64,000 nucleotides of DNA, taken from Pseudozobellia thermophila (lineage in GTDB: Bacteria > Bacteroidota > Bacteroidia > Flavobacteriales > Flavobacteriaceae). Under the pieces are notes generated by a model, which had not been told where the DNA came from, ran no database searches, and worked only from the letters and a program-made list of their open reading frames with translations. Made by a program: the position numbers and the translations under genes. This document shows, in pieces, positions 1 through 6,949 of the stretch (positions are counted from its first letter, which is position 1; every line of letters begins with the position of its first letter). The stretch covers positions 62,001-126,000 of the forward strand of contig NZ_FQYU01000008.1 in NCBI RefSeq assembly GCF_900141855.1, given 5' to 3'.

Positions 1-2459
1 ACGAGCGAATGGTAGCCCACCGATACAAAGGTGGAGGTGCTATGGGTCTCCCCGTTGATATCGGTAACGTCGGCCGTAATCTCGTAGGTAAAGGTGGGCA
101 GGTTTTCTTTCGATACACTGTTGTCCGGCAGGGCCTTGAAGCTAATGTCGTATTCGCCCGAAGCGTTCGTGCGTGTCTCCCCATGGGCTATTTCTTGGGA
201 AGATGGGGTGTAGTAGGGAGGCATGTGCCAGTAGTACCAACGCGGAAAATAAACGGCACGTTTCACCCTGTAGCTTACTTTCGCGTCGCTAATGTGGCTT
301 CCGGCGTAGGCCGTGGCGGTGCCGGTCACGGTGACGCTATCGTTTACCTTGTAGGTCTCGCTTACCGGTTTGAAGGAAGTCTCGAATTTGGGACGTTTGT
401 ATTCTTCCACGGAGAAGTAGTGCGAATAGGTGGTTTTGCCCGAAAAGGCGCTGGTTTTTATATGAAATTCTCCCGTTAGCCCAGAGTTGGGAAGTATAAA
501 CTCGCCGTTGAACGATCCAAATTCATTGGACAAAAATTCAAGTTCGGAGATCTTTTGGCCGTTGACGTCGTGCAGGCTTGCCCGTACGGCTCCGTTTGCC
601 ACGACCCGTGATCGGTCTTCGGAAGACGCCGTAAGGATGCCCTTAAAGTAGACCGGTTGGCCGGGGCGGTATATACTTCGATCGGTAAACAGGAAAATTT
701 GGTTGTGCACATCATCGGCCGTGTTTTCTTCCTGCTTTTTGTTGATCGCATAGTCGCCGTAAAAGGCGCGCTCCCCGTTAAAATCGATCTCGACCTTTAC
801 GTAATTCCAATGCTCATGGGTAAGGGGAATGGTAACCAATCCCATTTTGTCGGTCCGTTCCGTTCGGGTCAGGTAGGGTTTGTTGTAGTTTTTGAGGTAG
901 GTAAAGGTCATCTTGGCGCCCGAAAGGGGTTCGCCCGTCATGCGGTCGATTACCTGATAGCGCTTTTCCGAATGGGCGTTGATCTCGACCAAGGCCATAT
1001 TGGTTACCTGGATCTGGCCGAAGGCAAAGCTTTCGTCACCCTCTTTTTCTGGGGTCGCCAAAATAATATACTGTCCGTTTTCCAAAGGGGGGAGCAATAC
1101 CTCGATACCATGTACTTGGTAATCGTTTTCGTTTTTTAATCGGGCGGACCAACTTTTTACGGACTTCAATTGCTCGATAAAGGCCAACTGTTTTTTTTGC
1201 GGATATAGCTCGTTGAGCTCCTTGATCTGGGCATTGTTCACCACATGGGCCGAAAGTTTCAGCGAATTCAGGTTCTTGTAGTGGACCAATAATTTCGACG
1301 GCCGGTCGACGGGTATGTTTCTTTCCGTGACGATGGACAGGCTAGGGGCCAAGATCTGTGATTTGAGGGCCTTGCACTTTTCGGCCCCCATACTATTCGG
1401 AAATCGGGCGATGACCTCATCGCATAGGGCAAGGGCTTCTTTATGCTTCCAACGTGCTGCCGTGTTGGTCTCGGGATCGAAAGCCTGCCCTTGTCGATGG
1501 TACATTTCGGCAAGGGAGTAATTGTAAAGTGCCGAAACCTCATGGTGCCTTAGGCGTTCGGCCGAATTTCTTAGGGTTTCCTCGTAATACATTTCCTTGT
1601 TGGGGAAAGTGGCGTTCTGGTATACGAAATCCATACGCTCGATATCGGCCATGACCAAAGGCTCCAATTTCGGATGGTCAAAATGAAAGCGGATCAATTC
1701 TTGGTAAACACCGAGCGCCTTGGCCTGTAGGGAAGTTTTGTCGTTTGTGCCCAGGTCGAGGTCAATAAATTGATAGGCCTCGCACAAGGTTTCCGGGTCT
1801 TTGATCTCGTATTTGTCCGCCGGCCGGGTAATGGCGGTTTCATTGGTTTTGTAGAACTGAAGGGCCGTGTGGGCCAGCAGGTCGTAAAGGGTGGGGCGAA
1901 AGGTCTCAGAGTCTTCCTGTCGATTCAGTATTTCCTCAAATCCTTTTAAATCGGTCTTTTGGAGCCCTTGTTTGTTCGCTAGGGATGCCTTGAAGTGAAG
2001 GTCTATCCCATAGAACAGCGTATTCAGGTCCCACGTGCGAAAATCGGTACTATCCACTTTGGTTTCGGTGGTAGAGCGCTGGTAAAACCGATATCTGTTT
2101 TGTTGGAAATACTGCCAATACATGTTGGCCAAATAGCTTTCCAGGATGTTTTTCGTGGGGAAATCGGCCCTGGCGATTTCGGCCTTAAAACGTTCTATGA
2201 TGCTCAATTGGGCATCTTCCTCCAGGGTCATGGCGTATTTTGAAACGAACAACAGGGCCTTTACCGCCTGTTGTGCATTTTTTTCCTTTGTGGCCTTTTT
2301 CGAAATGCCCTCTACTAGTTCCAAGGCTGATTTTGTCAGGTCTTCGCGCTCCAATTCCTGCACTTTTTTCCAAAGCGATTGATAGGGGTCTCCGTTGTCT
2401 TGGGCTTGTAGCATGGGTGAAAAAAGGATTAGGGCAAATATGAGGGACAATCTTTTCAT
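1..2459 (-). CDS. Alpha-2-macroglobulin-like protein, N-terminal part (runs off the window)
   Basis: The reading frame opens at 2459 and stays open to base 1, giving about 819 residues with the C-terminus outside the window. Residues 1-20 form a signal peptide (hydrophobic core, then LQAQ), so the product is exported. A long helical region follows. Near residues 590-604 is the sequence TDRSIYRPGQPVY, the hallmark of the MG2 domain of bacterial alpha-2-macroglobulins, followed by further beta-rich macroglobulin-type modules. Family members are large periplasmic or surface proteins thought to trap proteases. The region that would show a thioester motif is not visible. It lies downstream of the SDR gene with a gap of about 115 bp and probably has its own promoter. 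Family call fairly sure; function inferred. Confidence 0.85.
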   Translation of the reverse strand, partial: MKRLSLIFALILFSPMLQAQDNGDPYQSLWKKVQELEREDLTKSALELVEGISKKATKEKNAQQAVKALLFVSKYAMTLEEDAQLSIIERFKAEIARADFPTKNILESYLANMYWQYFQQNRYRFYQRSTTETKVDSTDFRTWDLNTLFYGIDLHFKASLANKQGLQKTDLKGFEEILNRQEDSETFRPTLYDLLAHTALQFYKTNETAITRPADKYEIKDPETLCEAYQFIDLDLGTNDKTSLQAKALGVYQELIRFHFDHPKLEPLVMADIERMDFVYQNATFPNKEMYYEETLRNSAERLRHHEVSALYNYSLAEMYHRQGQAFDPETNTAARWKHKEALALCDEVIARFPNSMGAEKCKALKSQILAPSLSIVTERNIPVDRPSKLLVHYKNLNSLKLSAHVVNNAQIKELNELYPQKKQLAFIEQLKSVKSWSARLKNENDYQVHGIEVLLPPLENGQYIILATPEKEGDESFAFGQIQVTNMALVEINAHSEKRYQVIDRMTGEPLSGAKMTFTYLKNYNKPYLTRTERTDKMGLVTIPLTHEHWNYVKVEIDFNGERAFYGDYAINKKQEENTADDVHNQIFLFTDRSIYRPGQPVYFKGILTASSEDRSRVVANGAVRASLHDVNGQKISELEFLSNEFGSFNGEFILPNSGLTGEFHIKTSAFSGKTTYSHYFSVEEYKRPKFETSFKPVSETYKVNDSVTVTGTATAYAGSHISDAKVSYRVKRAVYFPRWYYWHMPPYYTPSSQEIAHGETRTNASGEYDISFKALPDNSVSKENLPTFTYEITADVTDINGETHSTSTFVSVGYHSL

Positions 2460-2575
2460 AGTATAAAATTACAGAACGAAACTGTGCAAAATCGATGCCA
2501 ATAAAAACTGTAAATGAGTGAACGGTATCACCCGGTGAGGGAATTGGGGGCTTTGGTACGGATAAAATATGTGGC

Positions 2576-3361
2576 CTATAGGCTTTTTAAAAGTCCCCCG
2601 TCGATGGGTATTTGGGTACCGGTGATATAGGCGGCTTGGTCCGAGGCCAAAAAAGTGGCCAGATACCCGTATTCTTTGGGGTCCCCTATTCGCCTTAGCG
2701 GTACTTTGGCCTCCATGTCGGCCCGTACCCGGTCTTCCGAAATGCCCAATTGCTCCGCCTTTTTGGCGTTCAGTTGGGCAATGCGCTCGGTGTCGAAATA
2801 CCCCGTTAGAATGCTGTTTACCGTTATTCCGTAGGGTCCCACGTCATTGGCCAACGATTTGGCCCATGTAACTACGGCGGCCCTAATGGTGTTTGAAAGG
2901 GCGAGGTACGACAAGGGCTCCTTGACCGAAACCGAGGCTACGTTGATGATACGGCCCCACCGCTTCCTTTGCATATGCCCTAGGGCCAGTTCGGTAGTAT
3001 AGGAAACGGTCTTGAAAAGCAGGTCGAAGGCTTCTTGGTAATCTTGGGTGTGTTTCTCCAAGGCACTTCCGGCCGCAGGGCCTTGGGTATTGTTGACGAG
3101 GATATCGACCCCGTGATCTTCAAAATAGCGGTATATGGTTTGGCGATAGCCGTGAAAATCGGAAAAATCGACTACCAGATAACGATGCTCCTGTCCTTGG
3201 TCATGGGGCAGTTCTTCCACGATTTTTTTGAGTTTGTCCTCGCTGCGCGACATTAGGGTAACACTGGCCCCACTTTCGGCCAATTGCTGTGCGATGGCCT
3301 TGCCTATGCCTCCTGAGCTTCCTCCGACCAGTGCGTTTTTACCTTTTAAAGAGATGTTCAT
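2576..3361 (-). CDS. SDR family oxidoreductase, atypical active site
   Basis: A 261-residue Rossmann-fold short-chain dehydrogenase/reductase. The glycine-rich nucleotide-binding loop GGSSGGIG lies at residues 13-20, VNNTQG at 89-94 replaces the usual NNAG, and the active-site strand INVASVSV is at 139-146. After Tyr152 the canonical Y-x-x-x-K is not present: the sequence is YLALSN, so position 156 is Ser instead of Lys. The C-terminal IPIDGG (about 251-256) is typical of the family. It would use NAD(P)H on an unknown substrate, or has altered catalysis. The cupin gene ends 35 bp upstream on the same strand, which suggests a two-gene unit. Fold certain, substrate unknown. Confidence 0.9.
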   Translation of the reverse strand: MNISLKGKNALVGGSSGGIGKAIAQQLAESGASVTLMSRSEDKLKKIVEELPHDQGQEHRYLVVDFSDFHGYRQTIYRYFEDHGVDILVNNTQGPAAGSALEKHTQDYQEAFDLLFKTVSYTTELALGHMQRKRWGRIINVASVSVKEPLSYLALSNTIRAAVVTWAKSLANDVGPYGITVNSILTGYFDTERIAQLNAKKAEQLGISEDRVRADMEAKVPLRRIGDPKEYGYLATFLASDQAAYITGTQIPIDGGLLKSL

Positions 3362-3396
3362 ATTGTAAGGTTTTCGGGGTTTTCAATTCTGTCTTT

Positions 3397-3717
3397 CTAT
3401 CGGTACGCTTCCCGTACGGGACTAAATACGTCCATGAGTTTGCAAGGAGTGAGCGCCTTGCCGCTATGGGGGCTATGGGGCGGTATGACAACAATGTCAT
3501 TGGCCTTGTAGGTTTTTGTGTCGCCGTCGAGCGTAAATTCAAAGCGACCTTCCTGAACGTGCATTATTTGTTCGTTCATATGGGAATGCTCGGGTACTTC
3601 GGCGCCTTCCTCCACTGTCCAAAAGACAATGGACATATTCTGGGAATGCACCAATTTACCGTGGTAGCCCGGCATAATTTCCTTCGAAGGCAGATCGGAT
3701 AGATTCATAACATACAT
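3397..3717 (-). CDS. Small cupin-domain protein
   Basis: A single-domain cupin of about 106 residues. The frame is open further upstream, but that part crosses the terminator hairpin of the neighbouring gene and is not protein-like, so I start at the methionine at 3717 (MYVMNLSD); the methionine at 3708 is equally possible. The metal-binding cupin pattern EHSHMNEQ...H is present, followed by GRFEFTLDGD, the conserved turn DIVVIPPHSPHSG and a second histidine cluster. Such proteins bind a divalent metal and act as small sugar or aromatic isomerases, oxygenases or sensors; nothing here decides which. It precedes the SDR gene by 35 bp and may be co-transcribed with it. Confidence 0.85.
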   Translation of the reverse strand: MYVMNLSDLPSKEIMPGYHGKLVHSQNMSIVFWTVEEGAEVPEHSHMNEQIMHVQEGRFEFTLDGDTKTYKANDIVVIPPHSPHSGKALTPCKLMDVFSPVREAYR

Positions 3718-3755
3718 ATTCTCTAACGAAGATAAAAAGAATAGCGACAGAAATG

Positions 3756-3835
3756 AAAAAGCCCCAAACCCTATTTTGGGTTCGGGACCAGGTTTAGGCT
3801 GGGTAGTTTCGTTTATGTACTGGGGTTTTGGGGCT
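3756..3835 (-). terminator. Long-stem intrinsic terminator after the OmpA/PorE-like gene
   Basis: Read on the minus strand, an arm AGCCCCAAAACCCC is complementary, apart from one extra A, to GGGTTTGGGGCT about 50 nt later, and is followed at once by a run of five T. A smaller competing hairpin (AACCC/GGGTT) sits just before the T-run. It begins 11 bases after the stop codon of the upstream gene and separates the T9SS cluster from the cupin/SDR pair. Confidence 0.6.
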
Positions 3836-3845
3836 GTCGGCCGGC

Positions 3846-5990
3846 TTATTCCCATTTTACGACCACCAGTTCGCACCTTCGGTTCCATTCATGGTCTTCT
3901 TCGGTACAGCTCTCTTCGGTCTCGCATTTGACAATGGGCCGCGATTCGCCGTACCCCTTGGCGATTACACGGTTCTTGGCGATTCCGTTCTTGACCAGGT
4001 AATCCTTGGCGGCATCGGCCCTTTTCTGCGAAAGTTCCCGGTTGTATGCGCTGTTGCCCCTGATATCGGTGTGCGTGCCGATCTCGAGTACCATGTTCGG
4101 GTACTTTTTCATGATTTCCACCACCTTGTTCAAACGCATTCGGGCTTCCCTTCGCAAATACCACAGGCTGTAATCGAAATGTATTTCACCGATCTCGAGA
4201 AGCGTACGGTCGTCTTTTTTGACAATGGCCTCTTCCGTGGCAATGGCCTTTTCTATTTCTTTTGCGCGTTTCGATTTTTCCTTTTGCCGGGTCTCGGCCT
4301 GTTTTTTCCTGTTTTCTTCCTCCCTTAAAAGGCGTTCCCTTAGGGCCAGCTCTTCTTGCTCCTTCCTTAGTTTTGCCGCGGCCAAGGCCTTTTTCTCCGC
4401 CGCTTCGCGTTCTTTTTGAAGGGCAAGGGCCTTGCGTTCCCCAATGACCTGCAAAGATTCAAGGGATAGGGAGCCGTCCTTGCTATCCTTGCGCACATCG
4501 TCGGTGGGCACCATCTTGGAGTTGCTTTCATAGCCCTGTTTTTGGGCGGTTATCCGGTAAGAGGCATTACAGTCGACCACAAAGGTAAACGAACCATCGG
4601 GGGCCGATAAAAGGCTTTCCCTTACGGTTCCGCCCGACTTGACAATTTCAATATTGGCCCTGGCCAAGGGCTCTTTTGTGGTCCGGTCGGTAATTACGCC
4701 CGAAATCAACTGCCAGCAGTCTTCAATGATTAGGGGCCGGGTTTCCCTGAATGAATAAATATCGTCGCTGCCCTTGCCCTCGGGGCGATTGGATGCAAAA
4801 AATCCGTGGACTTCATCGTCGGAAAGCCAAAAGGCGAAGTCGTCGTAGCCGCTGTTGAGCGGCAGGCCCAAATTATCCGGTTTCGAAAAGCTGCCCTCGT
4901 CGTTCTTCGATAGGAATATATCCAACAGGCCAAAGCCCGGATGGCCGTTGGACGAAAAGTAAAGGTTGCCCTTTTGGTCTACAAACGGAAATTGTTCCTT
5001 TTGGGCGGTGTTGATCGTACCGCCCAAATTTACCGGGCTTCCGTAAGTACCGTCCTTTTGAACGGCCACATAGTAAATGTCGAAGCCACCGTGTCCTCCG
5101 TCGCGGTCCGATGAAAAATAGAGCCGGGTTTCGTCGGGATTCAAAGCAGGATGTTCGGTTGAGAAACCATCTCCGTTAAAGGGCAGTTCGGTAATGTTCG
5201 TCCACGTTCCGTCGATCTGATCGGCCCTGTAGATTTTTAGATGACTGATCTTCTCGTCTTCGGTCCTCTTTTTGCTGTTCCTGGTAAAATATAGGGTCTT
5301 TCTGTCCTTGGTAATGGCAAAGGTGCCTTCGTGGAGCCTTGAATTGATCTTTTGGGAGAACGGCGTACTGAGGGTGTCGCCCGATTGTAGTCGGTCCTTT
5401 GGGTGCGAATAGAGGTCGAGGTAGTTCTGATTGTTCCAACGGTACAGTTTTGGGAGTACCCCCGGCTTTTTTCGCGTTGCGCTATACACCACGACCGAAT
5501 CGACGATGGCGGCCCCGAATTCGGAACTGGCCGTATTGATCGACAGGTTTTTAATGGCAAAGCGTTCGCCAATGGCCCTTACGTTTTTGAGGTAGGTGCC
5601 GTTTCTTTTTGTTTGTCGGACCTTCTCCTCCAGGTTTTGGCCCTGGTAGTGGTCGATCAATACCCGATCGGCCTTTTCGTATTGCCCGATGGCCTTTAAC
5701 GATTGGTTGAGTTTGAAGTAATGGTTTTCGTCCATGCTTTCCGCATAATGGGAAGCAAGGTATTCGTACCATTTCGCGGCCGCCCTCATATCGAAGGTGT
5801 GGTAGTAGCAGTCGGCCAGGTTTTTAACTAGTTGGGCACTTTTGTTCTTGGGGAGGAGGGCTTCATAAAGGGGGATGGCATCCCTGTAATAGGCCCGCTC
5901 AAAATAGGTGTCGGCCCGCTTGGTATCGGTTTGGGCATTGACGGGGACCAAAACGACCAGAATGATGAGTATAAAGAGTAGCTTTTTCAT
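3846..5990 (-). CDS. OmpA family protein with TPR, PD40 and regulatory domains (PorE-like)
   Basis: A 714-residue exported protein. The start at 5990 gives a clean signal peptide ending VPVNAQ, while the longer open frame upstream overlaps the porP-like gene and is not protein-like. Order of modules: TPR-like helices (about 20-130), PD40/WD40-like beta-propeller blades with SSDRDGGHGGFDIYY-type repeats (about 230-430), a carboxypeptidase regulatory-like domain (ISGVITDRTTKEPL, about 430-520), a highly charged coiled coil (about 530-600) and a C-terminal OmpA peptidoglycan-binding domain (GEIHFDYS...GTHTDIRGN...GYGESRP). This is the architecture of PorE, which anchors the type IX secretion/gliding machinery to peptidoglycan. 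It starts 1 bp after the PorP/SprF stop, so the two are one operon. Confidence 0.9.
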   Translation of the reverse strand: MKKLLFILIILVVLVPVNAQTDTKRADTYFERAYYRDAIPLYEALLPKNKSAQLVKNLADCYYHTFDMRAAAKWYEYLASHYAESMDENHYFKLNQSLKAIGQYEKADRVLIDHYQGQNLEEKVRQTKRNGTYLKNVRAIGERFAIKNLSINTASSEFGAAIVDSVVVYSATRKKPGVLPKLYRWNNQNYLDLYSHPKDRLQSGDTLSTPFSQKINSRLHEGTFAITKDRKTLYFTRNSKKRTEDEKISHLKIYRADQIDGTWTNITELPFNGDGFSTEHPALNPDETRLYFSSDRDGGHGGFDIYYVAVQKDGTYGSPVNLGGTINTAQKEQFPFVDQKGNLYFSSNGHPGFGLLDIFLSKNDEGSFSKPDNLGLPLNSGYDDFAFWLSDDEVHGFFASNRPEGKGSDDIYSFRETRPLIIEDCWQLISGVITDRTTKEPLARANIEIVKSGGTVRESLLSAPDGSFTFVVDCNASYRITAQKQGYESNSKMVPTDDVRKDSKDGSLSLESLQVIGERKALALQKEREAAEKKALAAAKLRKEQEELALRERLLREEENRKKQAETRQKEKSKRAKEIEKAIATEEAIVKKDDRTLLEIGEIHFDYSLWYLRREARMRLNKVVEIMKKYPNMVLEIGTHTDIRGNSAYNRELSQKRADAAKDYLVKNGIAKNRVIAKGYGESRPIVKCETEESCTEEDHEWNRRCELVVVKWE

Positions 5991-5991
5991 C

Positions 5992-6930
5992 TTAATAAAA
6001 TCTGGGGGATTTGTCGTAGCCCTTGCCAAGGCCAAGAAGGTCGAGGTCGAACAGTACGAATATTTCATGCGAACCGGCACTGTAGTCGCTGAGGTTCGAT
6101 AGGGTATAGTCGTAGGCATATCCAATGCGCAGCGCCGGTAGCACCGCAATGTTGAACATGGCGCTGACCGAGTCTTCCAAACGATAGGACAGGCCGCCCT
6201 CGAACCGGTCGTAAAATAGGGCGTTGAACGATAGGTCTACGGTCAAGGGAGCACCCTCCACCATTTTGGCAAGTAACGACGGTTTTAATTTAATCTGCCG
6301 GTCGAGGTCGTAAACATATCCCGCGGTAAGGAAGAAATGTATTTTTTCAGAACCTATCCGGGTGATTCCGTTCCTGTTCTCCAGGTGTTTCGATGTAAGT
6401 AGGTTGGGCGCCGAAATGCCGGCATAAAAATCGCTTCGGTGGTAAAAGGCCCCGACACCGAAATTGGGAAAGGTGTTGTTTACGTTCTCGTTAAAGGCTT
6501 CGTCGTCTTGAAATTCGGGCAACATAAAGCCGTTGAAATTGGTTTCGAAGGAGGTAAAACCTCCTTTGAGCCCCAATGAGAGATTGCTCTTTGCATCCAG
6601 CTTCAATACATAGGCGAAGTCGGCATAGACGTTGTTTTCCTTCAGTGCCCCGTCGCCGATCTTGTCGCTTACCAGCGAAAGCCCCATTTCGATGTTTTTG
6701 CCCATCGGTGCATGGGCGTAAAATGTCATGGTCTCCGGGGCTCCCACGGCGTTTTTCCATTGGGAGCGGTAGAGGGCGCCAAAATTGAGACGGCCCAGGT
6801 CGTTCGTCGTATAGGCCGGGTTGACGATGCTCATATTGTACATGTACTGGGTGTACTGTGGGTCTTGTTGTGCTATCAGCCCAAAGTGAACGAACAACAG
6901 GAGCCATATGAAGGTGTAGGGATGTTTCAC
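5992..6930 (-). CDS. PorP/SprF family type IX secretion membrane protein
   Basis: A 312-residue outer-membrane beta-barrel protein with a signal peptide (1-20, ending LIAQ) and the family signature QDPQYTQYMYNMSIVNPAYT directly after cleavage. Alternating amphipathic strands run to the end. PorP/SprF proteins partner with specific CHU_C-type (type B sorting) cargo to help secrete or anchor it at the cell surface. It lies 19 bp after the CHU_C-domain gene and 1 bp before the PorE-like gene, all on the minus strand, so this is a cargo, barrel and periplasmic-anchor set. No defect seen. Confidence 0.93.
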   Translation of the reverse strand: MKHPYTFIWLLLFVHFGLIAQQDPQYTQYMYNMSIVNPAYTTNDLGRLNFGALYRSQWKNAVGAPETMTFYAHAPMGKNIEMGLSLVSDKIGDGALKENNVYADFAYVLKLDAKSNLSLGLKGGFTSFETNFNGFMLPEFQDDEAFNENVNNTFPNFGVGAFYHRSDFYAGISAPNLLTSKHLENRNGITRIGSEKIHFFLTAGYVYDLDRQIKLKPSLLAKMVEGAPLTVDLSFNALFYDRFEGGLSYRLEDSVSAMFNIAVLPALRIGYAYDYTLSNLSDYSAGSHEIFVLFDLDLLGLGKGYDKSPRFY

Positions 6931-6949
6931 GTTTTTTTGTTATAGCCGA

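Noticed and set aside
9-479. A 156-codon frame on the plus strand
   Set aside because: It is opposite the alpha-2-macroglobulin-like gene, which is continuous through it on the minus strand with a matching domain signature.
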